A DNA stretch of 56,500 bases, taken from assembly GCF_964340395.1 (NCBI RefSeq), contig NC_135559.1:6424759-6481258 (forward strand), written 5' to 3'. Both the position numbers and the translations under genes were made by a program. The notes beneath the pieces are model-generated. The model ran no database searches. It had not been told where the DNA came from and saw only the letters and a list, made by a program, of their open reading frames with translations. How positions within the stretch are numbered: the first letter of the stretch is position 1; every line of letters starts with the position of its first letter. Origin of the DNA: Glandiceps talaboti (taxonomy: Eukaryota > Hemichordata > Enteropneusta > Spengelidae). Shown here piece after piece: positions 41,531-54,595 of this stretch.

Positions 41531-42136
41531 AACTGTAGTACAAATTATAATCAATGATTGCGTGGAGTTTAGTGTTTCATCAGCTTCTTGAAGCAGTAAG
41601 ATGCATCACGACAACTGTCGAGAAAACTTTAGATCACAGTTACCCAATATCAGGTCAACAAACCATTGGGAAATGTGATGTTATCGTTTTCTTGTTCACC
41701 GCACACAAAAAAGTCATGTTGGCTCTTAATCCTCCCTTTAAGCAATACATAGCGTAAAGAAGCACTGCGTTAAACTTTATTACTAGTTTTTAACCATTCC
41801 GCAGGGTTTTTATATCTTCCGCATCAACGGAAGCCGTCGCAATTAATATCGCGTTTGCTCATATGCCATGTTAATTTATTCATTGTAAGTATGTTTGCCA
41901 TTAAATCATGATAACAATCGACACATTAAGATAGAACGAAAGGATTGAATGAATCCCCGCTCTTATAAATTATTGATGAATGACCTTTATCGTCATCTGG
42001 AAAAATAACGATGATGTATTTTTATGCTAAAACGTGTATGTTCAGTTCTTGAGAATTGCTTATTTATGAATCAGTAGGGAAGCTGTTAAAATATGTATTT
42101 TAGTCTTAATGACATCGTCCAGACAGATTAGTTAGC

Positions 42137-42154
42137 GGGGGGGGGGGGGGGGGG
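42137..42154. repeat. Poly-G tract of 18
   Basis: Eighteen consecutive G followed by CGGAGGAGG. Likely length-unstable. Confidence 0.97.
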
Positions 42155-42461
42155 CGGAGGAGGTTTCTCATTATAGATTTATAAATTGTTTTCGCCAAAT
42201 GGCTTTCATACTGTCTCAAAGGATCGGTATTAAAGACCATCAAGCCAATGGCTAATTCTTTATAGTTGCTATGGATATCTCCAAAGTCTAGGAAACCACG
42301 ACGATGTAAACGTAATGTTATATCATTAGACATATACCGAAGTAATTCTCTTGTGATTTAAAACTCTTATCGCCAAATAACGACTTGCCGTGCACCCGCC
42401 AGATTATTTTATTTAGTAAATGCACTATGCATTCTCTGAATGAATGAACGCTAAGAAGTCT

Positions 42462-42522
42462 GTCTGTCTGTATGTATGTATGTATGTATGTATGTATGTA
42501 TGTATGTATGTATGTATGTATG

Positions 42523-42556
<34 letters not shown>

Positions 42557-42631
42557 TGTATGTATGCTTGCATGCATGTATGTATGCATACTGTGTATAT
42601 TCGTACGTACGTACGTACGTACGTACGTACG
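42462..42631. repeat. Compound (TCTG)-(TATG)n-(CGTA)n microsatellite
   Basis: TATG units at 42470-42565, a short TGCA step, then seven self-complementary GTAC/CGTA units at 42603-42631. Confidence 0.97.
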
Positions 42632-42686
42632 CACGGGCATATGTACACTTATATTTTATTAATGTATGCCAAGGAGTGCGTACGTA

Positions 42687-42689
<3 letters not shown>

Positions 42690-42736
<47 letters not shown>
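42690..42736. repeat. (TG)n microsatellite
   Basis: About 23 perfect TG units. Confidence 0.98.
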
Positions 42737-42739
<3 letters not shown>

Positions 42740-43204
42740 ATTCAAGTTACTTTGTAATATACAGAGGCGTTATATCTACAAGCTACTTCGAATCAAACTT
42801 CTCAACGATCTACTGCCAAATATTAAAGTAAGAAGGATACAATTTCAAAATGTTAAATGTTCAAAATGTCAAAGTTTATTCAGAACTATGCTCCGAAATA
42901 TGAATGTACATGGCAGATTATTAAGGATCATGTATTAATATAGACTTAGGGGAAATCATCTAGTTAGCACTGACTCATATAGATAAAAAATCGATTAAAT
43001 AAGGTATTACACAAATCCTAATAGTCATAAAATATTGTATTATTATTATTATTATTCAAGCGTTCCTTCATAAGATTGAGACTAAATTATAATCAATCAA
43101 CACCTTTATGGTACGACACTGACTCAAGACTTCATGTCTGTACATTATTTGTCAAATAATTACTTTCATTTTCAAATCTTGTTAGGTAACTCTAGTAAAA
43201 GCTG

Positions 43205-43270
43205 TACAGGAAAAATGAAGATGCCTTGTTGTCATGGGACACGATGTGTTTACACACAGGCACACACACA

Positions 43271-43307
<37 letters not shown>

Positions 43308-43648
43308 ACACACACGCACAAACAAACACAAGCACACAAACAACTTGAAGGTTAGAAACGATTATTGAGGTGAAACGCGCAGTCGAGATGTAGCAGTAGA
43401 CAAGGTAACTTGTTATCAGTTGGAAAGTAAATAACTGAAGCCAATAAAATTATCAAGTTCATGTGTAATCTTGTTTTTACTGCAACTACAAGAATAGCAA
43501 TGCACATCAAATGAGATTGGGTGTATGATCCTACTGAGTGTGTTGTGTGTGTGTGTCCATGTTAGTCTAGAATTGAATTGTGTCTATCTTTGTGTTAGAA
43601 ACATCATGTCCGTGGCTGAAACACTAAAGCAACTTCATTTCCCCTGTA
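43205..43648. mobile_element. Miniature inverted-repeat element (copy 4), TA-flanked, with internal (CA)n
   Basis: The ends pair as TACAGGAAAAATGAAG.TGC at 43205 and the complement of GCAACTTCATTTCCCCTGTA ending at 43648, with TA outermost. The body matches copy 2 (CAAGTTCATGTGTAATCTTG, ACTGCAACTACAAGAATAGC, GTTAGTCTAGAATTGAA). A CA microsatellite at 43260-43310 expanded inside it. Confidence 0.8.
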
Positions 43649-43914
43649 ACTCACATGTTGGTGAGAACAATTCGCTGCACGACAGACTTAAGAAAAAAAT
43701 GCTTATAAATATATTTAAAATGTAGGTAGGCTGAGTGTTGATTTGAATCTTTATTTTTCGCTTACATTTCCTTTTGTTCGATTCACACACCAGATAATAA
43801 AGTTCAGGGATGGCAGACAAAAAGTTCGATACGTTCTGATAATTTGGACCATGCCAAGATATACATAATAAACAAGAATAGTATGTTTCGCCAAAGACAT
43901 GTTTCTTCGTATTG

Positions 43915-44152
43915 TATATTACATTACGTTACGTTATTTTTACATTATGTTATCACATGTACAATTCCTTGCATTACATTTCATTACATTAATATACTAT
44001 TAGATTACGTTATTACGTTACATTACATTACATTTCGTTACATTACATAACATTATTATATTGCGATTCCTTGCATTACAATGTTACATTACATTATTAC
44101 ATTACAATATGTTACATTACATTACATTACAATATGTTACATTACATTTTCG
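43915..44152. repeat. (ATTAC)n-type pentanucleotide repeat
   Basis: Imperfect runs of CATTA, CGTTA and ATTAC with TTGCATTACA blocks, over about 235 bp. Confidence 0.85.
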
Positions 44153-44159
44153 AGTTTGA

Positions 44160-45380
44160 GTTCAACTAAGTGGGCATATTTTAAACGTATCCTTTTCCAC
44201 ATTTAGATTTGTTCATGTTTGATTGGTTACAGTCAAATTGTTAACAATAACGAAAGGACATATAATTCTTTTTTTTAATTACTACTTCGTGATATCGTTC
44301 ATTTGAAAATGAATGTAAAGATCCGAAAATAGATATCATATCAAATAACTCATTAACACATTAATGTGGCGTGTTTGCTTCATGTTTCTAGAAATAATGA
44401 GCATTTCAATTTTCATGATCTTTTATGGCGGTCATAACAAACTGGGGTGATATTTCCCACGTTCATTGTGATGGATTAGTTCTATTGTTCGTATTGAATC
44501 AATTTATATCATGTCAGCTGTAGGAAAATCCATCTATATGAAGGCGACAAAAGACACAGGCGGACTCGGTGAATGGAAATCACAACCCACCATTTTGAAT
44601 AGTGAATTGTGGGAAATCCCACAAAATCCCGCAATCATGAATAAATCACACTAAACAAGTCGTCGCATTGTTTGTCTACACACATAATTTAGTCTTGGTT
44701 ACTTGTAGGAAGACTATCCTCTTGTTCACCCCATATATGGTGTCACCGTAACGACAAATTAGCCTAAAGTTATGAGCATGCTCAGTTTGGTTTATGCAAA
44801 TTACCTACCGACAGAGTGATCGATGGAATTAATTAAACAACCCTCTAGGCATCGGAGTGACGCCCTTCAAAGTTTGCGAAAATAAACCATACACTCCAGT
44901 ATAATGCAGAACATTGAAAAAAAGTGACCTCAGGAGTATCAATTACAAAAAAAACATCTGAATTGATATTGTCATCATTCAAAACACTTCACTGGCATTA
45001 ATACACACAGATGTACAGATTGCCGACAGGCAGAGCTGTTGTTAGTTAATTTTATTGTCAACTACGAGATCAAATATTTGGTTAACGGTTCATCTTTTGT
45101 ATGCATTCAAACTGATTTACACATAGCCAGATTGAAAAACGAGAACTTGAAAATATTAACTACAGAAACCTTCGGAAATCAATAAATGTTGCAGAAATAG
45201 TATAGTTCTACACTGTGGACTATTGCAGTCATTGTCCATGTGAACTAAACATTCGAGTTACATACCAAATTTTTATAATGTAGCCAACGATGTAACTATA
45301 TTATATTATCATTTGGGATACATTTTGATGGTTTCTCCATTGACCTTGAGATTTTCTTTTAATGTCACTGTCTAATTCCG
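44160..45380. other. Spacer, no gene recognised
   Basis: No protein-like frame, RNA gene or tandem repeat recognised. Confidence 0.3.
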
Positions 45381-45534
45381 GTTTTGTTGACGATATCACG
45401 TTTCGGCTGTAATGACGTACGTACAGGTATACAGGACTGTCACTTGTTGCTAATTCCATCTTGTTTAAATAAAATTAAACGGTTAATAAAATATTGCGTG
45501 CAAAATAATTTAAATTACTACTTACCTATGTATG

Positions 45535-45604
45535 TATACGTACGTACGTACGTACGTACGTACATACATACATACATACATACATACATACATACATACA
45601 TACA
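45535..45604. repeat. (CGTA)n followed by (CATA)n
   Basis: About seven ACGT/CGTA units running directly into about eleven CATA units. Same pairing as at 42462, in the opposite orientation. Confidence 0.97.
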
Positions 45605-45854
45605 TTCAAAGTTGTACTCTCTATTCGTGAAAAGAAAAACCTTTTAAAGCAAATATTCGTATTCATCAAACCTTTGGGAAACGTAGGCTATTGCGTTTTA
45701 TGTTGTACTGTGCCACCATTCCAAATGGCAAGTTCTATCATTAATACTATCCTATTGATAGGGATTAAGTTTTAACGGTAATAGATGTGAAAATGCGAAC
45801 TCATAGAGCCAATATCAAGATTAAAACATGAAGGTCGTATTTGTTGACAGTTTA

Positions 45855-46200
45855 TGTCCCGAGACCACCAGACAACACGTTGCACTATCTTTTGATGCCA
45901 CCTGATGTTCCAAGCAGACGACACATGCACTGCATTACATTCTAACAACCTTTATTTGACCCAGCATACAACACATGTACATGTACATATACAAGTACTC
46001 ACACGGCAATTAATGTCCCTAGCAGACGAAGCATTGTAGTACATTCTGGTGCCACATTGTGTCCCCTGCAGAAGACACAGTTCAATATATTCTGCACTAC
46101 ATCATAAGGCTCTACTTCAAATACTACCTGCAGATTGTACACTGCATCACATTCCGGCGACATTTAAATGACCAAAGCAGACAACACAGTGTGATGTATT
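45855..46200. repeat. Degenerate minisatellite, period about 60 bp
   Basis: GACC(C)CAGCAGACGACACATGC and CTGCATTACATTCTGGCGCCAC variants alternate five or six times with strong divergence. Confidence 0.6.
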
Positions 46201-46289
46201 TTGAGATATTGTATAACCTATCGCACAACCTAGAAATTTCATAGCAACATATTGCTATATAGTTTGACATTCGTATTCTTGTTGAGATG

Positions 46290-46510
46290 TGCTGTAATGA
46301 GACGAAACGAGACGAGACGATATGTGTTGTTATGTGATGTGATACCTTGTGATGCGATTTGATGTGTTGTGGTGTGATGTGACTTTATATGATGCGATGT
46401 GATCTGAAATATTATGTGATGCAATGTGATGAGTTGTGATATGATGATATGAGATGTGCTGTGATGTGATATTGTGGTATGTTATAGTGTGGTATGAAGT
46501 ATGATGTAAT
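46290..46510. repeat. GATGT/GTGAT pentanucleotide-like repeat
   Basis: Imperfect GATGTGATGTG steps mixed with GAGACGA and TGTTGTGGTATG. Confidence 0.85.
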
Positions 46511-47451
46511 GCCATATGCAGATTAATAACAATAATGTTGTTTAAAGTAAGGCGATATAAGTAAATCAATATAGTGACTAAACAATGACAAAAGCCACTC
46601 TTTGTAACAGTTTCCTGTAATATACAGAGATATTCCACAGTGTGTATTTCATCATTGAAAACGTTGTTCACAATTAGACTCACTCATATTAACTTTGCAG
46701 CACTATATACACACAATTTAAATGCTATTTTCGACTCTATCAAAAACAGTAAATCTCGTTTAAGACATATATTGCAAATTCAAACTTGCCATGGAATAGA
46801 CTATGTTGGTGATAAGCCAGTCAGTGACATTCTATTCTCTTGAACTGCTCTTAACCAAGTACGCATACTTTGGAAGTGTCAATATTATCTGACGAAATAA
46901 GTTGATTGACAGAGCGTGAAATCAAATGTTCTATTGTGGGACGAATCTAATTGAAGCCATGTAATTGATAGCGAGTATTCATATCAAAGAATGTATATTT
47001 CGTGTCATATAAACATAGACATATGTAAAGGTTCATCACTGTAAGTGAACCCCCATTTTTCGGTTGACGTCACCGATCGTACATACTGCATATAGAGACT
47101 TGCCTATTATTAGTGTCGATTTGGCTTTAAAACAAAGTGGTATGGGTTGTTGGGTAGGCACAGCGTGGGTTCGTAAACCATGGCTGTACCGTTTTATTAT
47201 TTTAGAGTATATAAAATAGAAATCAATACTACTACCAGTTGCTAGGCACTATTCAATTTTATTTTAAAGTAGATGCAATAACACATTGATCTGTCAATAT
47301 TTAACACGTTTACGAATATATGAATACCACACATGTACAAAGTAAAATATTAATAACAATCCACTAGCTATGAGATCTTTACCAATATATTTATATAGGC
47401 GAGACACATATGAATATATATAACGTATATCATATATATGTACACCTAGTA

Positions 47452-47739
<288 letters not shown>

Positions 47740-47759
47740 AGCTATATTTCAATACAGGA

Positions 47760-48990
47760 TTAATCACAGATTCTATTTCATGTTTGCTCATCTTTAACGT
47801 GGTAGAATGACGATTTTTTACAATGTATAAGTTGTATGTTTCCTGCCACTGTTATGTCTACCTTTGAATGTGTGGTTGAAATTACTAAGTTGTGTATATG
47901 TTGTGCTTGGTTGTAGACTAAGCAAATGCACCTATATATGACAACGTCAAAATGATTGTTCAAACCCCTACCAACCTCTATATTATCAAAGCACAATGTC
48001 ATATGAAAATAAACTGTTAATGTAGGTATTTTTTCTACTTAGCTGTGTCTGTAAAATAGACACGCAAGGGCTAAGAATTGGTAATCCAACACTCGAGTTT
48101 AAATTCACCAACGCTAAACTAATGAAAATGGACGTTTTGAATTGAGTAAACAATTGCTGATAGCTTTACTGTGTTAAGTCCAACGAGGTATCTAGATATT
48201 TAATGCGATCTCGATTACGCTGGTTTAGTTCTCAACTGCCCTTTTTGATTTTGCATAGTGGAATGAAATACTTTGTTGAGTAAGAGTGCACTTAAGTCTT
48301 TCATACAGGATCTGCATATTGACAACCGCATCACGTCCTTTGAAGTCCATGTGTATACACTATCTGATTTACCACAATAGTATATGTCTAGTTCTTCACG
48401 ATCAGAAATATGAACCGGAATTGGAACTATAAGAAACTTGAAGTCGTATATTGCTACTATATGTCGCTTGTGCGGTCAATTTTATACTAGCCTTTGCAAT
48501 TTCGTAAGTGGTCGATCTGTCAAGCCTGCGAACTCAGCCTTTCCAATGTAACATTTTTTTCAAGGATAAAGCTCTGTAGACGCTGATTGGTTGAATAAGT
48601 CACATGGTGCATACACTACGTTAATTAAGTCATACCATGGGAATATCATGTTGATTCTGCCAAGTTATTAGAATATGACCTAGTTGACCTGAGACCGTTT
48701 ATTAAAATAAAAAATTCTTTAATATCAACAGGTGATACTCTAAATTTATGCTGAGTATTCCTTATGGTTGCTGATGAGGCGTTGGTAAAAATTCTAAATT
48801 TAATTTTCTGAGTCCGCAGGCTGCAAGGAGAGAACACTTGACAGGTTCACTATATACCGCTAGATACAGAGGCTAGTCTTTAAATCCAAATCGCTAGAAT
48901 ATGAAAGATGGCAATTCTTATTATATTTGTGTGAAATGGAGGGGATATCTTCCCCAAAAATGTACCTTACAATATATTGCTTGATGTATT
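47760..48990. other. Spacer, no gene recognised
   Basis: A 63-codon minus frame at 48646-48837 has no recognisable family. Nothing else seen. Confidence 0.3.
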
Positions 48991-49034
48991 AATTAATGCC
49001 AAAAAAGCGTTAAAACAAATACGTAAATCAGTGT

Positions 49035-49400
49035 GGGGAAATTTACTTAATGCGTTCGTCAATGCGGCAAAATCTACATAACGCGTTCATCAACGCAGCA
49101 AAATGTACAGAATGCTTTCATCAACTGGGCGAAATGTACAGGATGCTTTCATGAACTCGGCAAAATGAACAGAATGCATTCACCAACGCGGCAAATCATA
49201 ATGTACCGAGTACTGCCTTAATCAATGTGGCCAAATGTAGTGAATGCTTGGATGTATAATGGATACATTACTCACTGTGGAAAAATATACTCAATGTGTT
49301 AATTAATGCGACAATTTGTACTGAATGCGTTCATAAACGCGGCAAATATATTGAGTACGTTGCCATAATCAATACGACAAATTTTGTTAACCAATGTAGC
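49035..49400. repeat. Minisatellite, unit about 31 bp
   Basis: Imperfect units AATGCGTTCATCAACGCGGC followed by AAAATGTACAG, about eleven copies, best preserved at 49050-49195 and decaying towards 49400. Confidence 0.85.
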
Positions 49401-50773
49401 AACATAGCAATAAACGTAGACATTAAAGATTGGATCGCATTTCAGTGCGTGTATGTCGTCTTTTAGTCTGTCGAACGACTACAGGGGAACAGATGAACAG
49501 AATGTCTGATTTTCTATAAATAAACACTCTTTCAATGGTTTTGTTAATCACACAGCTTCCATAGCTCCCAGCGTCTAATATCCAGTCCTTGAAACAGTAA
49601 TATTTGAAAATCGATTGTACATAAAAGCGAAGACATTTGGCTGTCAGAATCATTTTGATAGCAAAGGATCTAACTAATGTATTTCTCCTGATTAACAACA
49701 TCGCAACCAACTTGTTAGGGTTCTTAAGACTTCAGAATGTTATAATGGCTCCCCCTGGGATGCACGAGTGGTGTTGTGAACAATGAGATAGTAATGATGT
49801 TTTATCAAATTGAGATACATCCGTGCACTCTTCAAAATGATGCATGGAAATTAGTCTATTTCGTTCTTAGTCAGAACAGACGCGGGAACTCGCACTTTTC
49901 TGCTTCATTGAGTATCGCACTTTTGTATAATACAGAACAAAATTGAATGTTTCTGAGGGATCATCAAATATCCTGCAACCTTTTCAGCGTGAACCACTTT
50001 CTCGCCAAAATTCGATGTACAACCATTGTCGTCTGCCTATATTTTTCTGCTAAATTTAAATTTTATTTTGGTTCTGATTTATGTAAATAATCATGACCGG
50101 TGAATTAAGTTCAAAAATTGAACTAAAAGTGATTCCATTTTGCAAACGATTCCTGTTAGATTGACACATTTTGTATTTTGTCGTGTGTACCGAAGTGACA
50201 TGCTTTACAATGCATGTCTTAAAACCCCTTTCCTTCAAATGTGATATTCAATCACAACGGCCCGCATTTTTGTAAAGCGTTGCCCGGTTATTTTCCAGTC
50301 AATTAAAGGAGAGTAGCTTTGATGCAATTTCAAATGAGTAGATAATGGAATGATCAAAGCAAAAATCAACGCATCTCCGTAGATATCTACCAGATGGCTA
50401 ATATAGCCGCTTAATACTAAATCGACCATGACCCCTGCATTGTACTGAAAACTGGAAAGAATTTTAAATGTCGTTCGCAGAGAAACGCGGCTACAGGTAG
50501 ATATTCATTTGGTGCACTGCTATTTCAATCCATATCATCCATACCACTTATATAGCACGAGATTGATATTAAGTGATTCAGACGTTTCATTCTTTTGAAG
50601 TGAATGGGGTCAAATTCGAAGTTATCTGGGTTTTTTTTATTACCTTCATTGGGATTTCACTCGAAAGTAAACGTTTGATGCAATAATTTATTTCATAATT
50701 CAATAGTTCATATGTAAATTAAGTTATAGAATGAATAGCAAATAGAGTAAACTAAGAATCCATCTACCGTGTC

Positions 50774-50938
50774 GACCGGTTCACCTAGCACGTCAGTTTG
50801 ATTTCTCCTCACGGAAACGACCATGTAAAGTATTCTCAACGAGTACGTTTTCTTCTCTACTATTTTGTAAGAATTATTGGGTAAATACCTCTCAATACAA
50901 TTCGCTGAGATCAGCACGGCTATTACAAAATTCCACAT
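50774..50938 (-). CDS. Unassigned open frame with signal-peptide-like start
   Basis: The minus frame starts MWNFVIAVLISANCIERYLP, has NNS and NQT sites and meets a GT donor-like site (CTAG|GTGAAC) near 50774. A stop lies just upstream of the ATG. No family or partner exon is recognised. Given the AT-rich setting, chance is the more likely explanation. Confidence 0.12.
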
Positions 50939-52286
50939 CGGTTATCAGAATTTGACACATTTTCCATTAATTTCATCAGAATTTGACCTTTTTCGTCTTG
51001 AGTAAGATGTAAAGTCGTATCTGACGTGACACAGATTAATTTACGTCAAAATACGAAGGTGGTTTGATGAATGAGCTGACAGAAATCGTATGCTACTAAT
51101 CTCCCAACTTATTAAAGGAACAGATTCATATTTAAGAAACGCTCATTCAGGGAATGATATATCTCTAATACTAAGGAAAAAACATTCCAGGAATGATCTA
51201 TCTTGCTGCGGCAAACCATTTCGGAGGAATAATACATCTAACTAAGGAATGGCAAACGAGAAAGATCAATCGACTAAATTATAAAACGGTCACGCTATTT
51301 CCATATTAAGTAAACCTGTTATCTCGGTTACACGGAAACTTATATACCATCCATCCATAGTAAGTCAGTTCTTTTAAACGTTTTTCGCACACGAAATACT
51401 GTACTGATGTGATGCACTTTATGTTGTCTATAAATATCTCCTAGTCTGTTCTGTTCCAAGCTTCAAAATAACGTGTTTTTTTCGATGGAAATGGGGCACA
51501 ACATATAAGCGACTTGACAAATTGCCTACTCTTCCATTTAAGAGATAAAGAATGTATAAATCTATGTCAATCCATCCTCTTTAAAATATGACAATGTCTA
51601 TTTGTTTGACCATTATATAAATGCACCCTTTCTCATTTACAAGTGACCTTCACGAGGTTAACGGCTTTGATAATCAGTCAATGTCATGTGTATACTACTC
51701 GCTTTAAACCTGCTAATGTCAAAAAACAAAAGTCCGGGCTCTAATCCACCGACCAGAGGTTCAAGAACAGACCTTTAAAGTTGGCATATATAGAGTCGTT
51801 ACTATTTTACATTCGAAATCACATCAGTTAATTAATAGATCTAAAACTTTGCCCTTTACCCTCTGTTGTAAACACTCGCTGCAATGGTTTATGGGTTACA
51901 AAAGTGTGCACGTAAACAGATATATCAGTCCTTCTCCGTTGCCAAGAGGTTGCTTTCGTGACGTGGCTCCTGTAAATCCCTAGTGTTTATTTATTTTCTA
52001 TCCTTTTAAGCCTTTCGCCGAAGATGATACATGAGTTGATGTATGTTTACATTGTTTTGTTATGGGTACTTGCCCTTAACAACATAAGTTATCGAGAAGT
52101 TAAGAGAATGTATTTGCTAACGCAATCAAAGCGATACCGTACAAAAACTTACACCCCTGTATTATTTGGTTCAGTGCGGAGATGTTGTGGAAAAAATGTT
52201 TTAAACTGGAATGTTAATTATGTCTGTACCAAATACTGATGATGAATATAAGTAGCGTGCACCCTGTGAATGAAAAATCTTAGCTA

Positions 52287-52500
52287 GTTTCAGATCAACC
52301 AATTAAAATGATCTTTGCGTGTTTAAGCTGTTTCAGATAAACAAATCAAAATGAATTATCTACACGTTTTACACCTTAACACCTGATTTCAGATGAATCT
52401 ATCACAATGAATCATGTACGTGTTTTCCGTCGTAACCACTTGTTTCAGCTAAACCATATATATGAACCATCCTGTTTTACATCGTAATACCTGGTAGAAT
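52287..52500. repeat. Degenerate tandem repeat, period about 56 bp, four copies
   Basis: GTTTCAGAT.AACCAATCAAAATGAAT followed by CACGTTTTACACCTTAACAC recurs at 52287, 52330, 52386 and 52442. Confidence 0.75.
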
Positions 52501-52698
52501 CACCTACAGATACATTGTATGTTTTCAACCCTTTGCAACTGCAGTAGTAAACACTGCAATCATCCACATTTTGCAAGAAATTTCCACTGAAGAGTACATC
52601 TGTAATATTAGCATGTTTCACATACAAATAAAGTGAATTAATCACGTGATTTGCGTGAAGGCCATTCTCGTACTCATCTTTCAATATCACCCCATCAT
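52491..52698 (-). CDS. Open frame phase-compatible with gene C, possible alternative last exon
   Basis: An acceptor TTACCTAG at 52699 opens a frame that joins gene C exon 52780 in phase and would give Asp at loop position 12, followed by DGVILKDEYENGLHANHVIN. The frame has NIT and NVS sites and a CSVYYCSC cluster, and stays open to a stop near 52445. The implied intron is only 81 nt, against 365 nt or more elsewhere in this cluster. The Phe that normally follows an EF loop is absent, and the last part overlaps a tandem repeat. Doubtful. Confidence 0.2.
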
Positions 52699-52779
52699 CT
52701 AGGTAAGTGACCTAGCTCTCGCCTTAAAGTTACGCAAATGTGCATGGAAGTGGAAGACGCCAGCAAGTCGATAACTTAC

Positions 52780-53022
52780 CTGAATAATTTACACTTCCGT
52801 CTCCGTCTTTATCGGCTTTGCCTAGCATCTCTTGGACCTCTTCATCTGGAAGTGTGTCGCCATACGTAGTCAAGACGTACTTGAGTTCTTTTGTAGATAT
52901 ACTACCTTTCCCGTCCTTGTCGAACACGCGGAATGCGTCCCGTATCTCTTCGTCAATATCAATATCCCTTAATTTCTTTGCCATCATCGTTAAGAATTCT
53001 TCAAAATCGATTTCTCCATTGC
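52780..53022 (-). CDS. Calmodulin-like protein, gene C (single certain exon, partial)
   Basis: The exon matches exon 4 of gene A in length (243 nt), borders (TATTAG acceptor, TCAG|GTAAGT donor) and phases. It encodes the end of EF2 ([14 protein letters not shown]), the linker [15 protein letters not shown]3 and EF4. The EF3 loop [12 protein letters not shown] has Lys at position 5, where a metal ligand is expected. The EF4 loop [11 protein letters not shown] is regular up to the splice. Met109 of calmodulin is Leu here (KYVLTTYG), and the Lys115 site is Thr (GDTLPDEEV). Exons 1-3 are not in the window and should lie beyond 56500. The last exon downstream is not securely identified. The protein would be a Ca2+ sensor with a modified C-lobe. 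Confidence 0.92.
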
Positions 53023-53356
53023 CTAATACAATTAGATGTAAACAGATCAAAACGAATCAAATCAACACCAAATACTATCACAAGGGTAACATTAAAGCTT
53101 GTCCTTGTAGCAATGCAACACAGCTTTGTAATCAAATCGAACGGTTAACAAATGAATGCTATAAACTATTCATTGAAAAATAATGAATAAATTATAAAGT
53201 CATACTATTGCAGTAAGACTTTGACTACATAAAAACGGAAAATATTGTGAATTCTAACAATGTTAGTATAAATGTATCGAATACATTGGTTGTAAACAGT
53301 ATATTCACATTGTCAGTGTTTAAGTATTTTCGCTCCAAAACCCATTGAACAAATTT

Positions 53357-53420
53357 TCTGTTTGTTTGTTTGTTTGTTTATTTGTTTGTTTGTTTGTTTG
53401 TTTGTTTGTTTGTTTGTTTG
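53357..53420. repeat. (TTTG)n microsatellite
   Basis: About 16 TTTG units with one TTTA interruption. Confidence 0.97.
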
Positions 53421-54524
53421 TAAATTTTGGAACAACTGTACTTTTTAATACAACTTAGATGTTTAAAGTAACCAAAGTCGTAGAAAGTGATATAAAATCT
53501 CAAGTAGAACACTTTCCCTCCAAAAGCTTCTGCTCAAAATGCTCTGTTCGTATGTAAATTCCTGGAACAATGTTACTCAGTTTTAGAGACAGAAATCAAC
53601 ACATCTATTGTAAATGAACGTTTACACTGAGACACTTAAATCAGGTTAATAAGAACGGCCTTAACAAAGTGATTTAGTTCAAAATATCTTTTCTTAAATG
53701 CATGCATTGAATATTTTTACTGATTTCCAATCACTAAAGGTTTCCAATGGCATGCTTTACTACAATTTGAAAGAAGATTGCACACACATTTTTCATTAGT
53801 TTAATTACCATGAACCTTTAAAGACGCAACATGAATTTCGTGACACGTTCTTTGCTAAAAAGATTTGCAATGTTAAATTTATTGTTCAAGACCTTGTTTG
53901 TAGGAAAATTGAATCCTTCTTACTAGCTACTATAATATAAACAAATCATTTCCGATTTACTGTGTTCGCGTGGCCTTGAAATCGGAATATGAATGTGGTT
54001 GATTCTATCCAAGTTCCCCAGACGATAATTTGTAAAGTTACCTCAGAGCTGACTACCAGGAATAATGTAAACTATTATTTCAGAGGTGCATTTTAGGACA
54101 TTTTCGCATGACTTCAAAATAATTGAGGAAATATAACATACCGTCAAAACAGGCAATTTCTCGAATGGTCGACAACAATGCATGTGGACAGGATAATAGA
54201 ACACAAACATAGAAGCAGTTTTCACTGAAACCTTTTAACTTAGCAAGGTAAGATTATATACATATTCACTTCAAATTCCCATTGTCTGGTAAGGTTTTCT
54301 ATCTGCCCTTTAAACCACTGTGTACAGTTGTCACGTGCTTAATACAACTAGAGTTGTTTAAATTAATAGAAACAGTAATGGATTGGAGACACGCAATGAA
54401 GTATTGGCATGGTGTGAAACGTACGATAACACAAACATGGTGAAAGGCCAGCGGTTACTTCTCAACGACACTAGCTACATCGTCTTTTTGCGGAAGTTAT
54501 ATGAGACGAAAGCGGTGTATTATC

Positions 54525-54595
54525 CAATACGGCATAACCCTTTTACGGCATTATCCTTTGAGGCATAATCCTTTTACGGCATTATCCTTTTTACT
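54525..54595. repeat. Short tandem repeat GGCATTATCCTTTTAC, four copies
   Basis: GGCATAACCCTTTTAC, GGCATTATCCTTTGA, GGCATAATCCTTTTAC and GGCATTATCCTTTTT follow one another at 15-17 bp spacing. Confidence 0.9.

Noticed and set aside
54130-54190. Possible upstream exon of gene C ending TTTGACG|GTATGT
   Set aside because: The donor and phase fit, but the preceding residues (STIREIACF) show no EF-hand 1 loop or calmodulin similarity.
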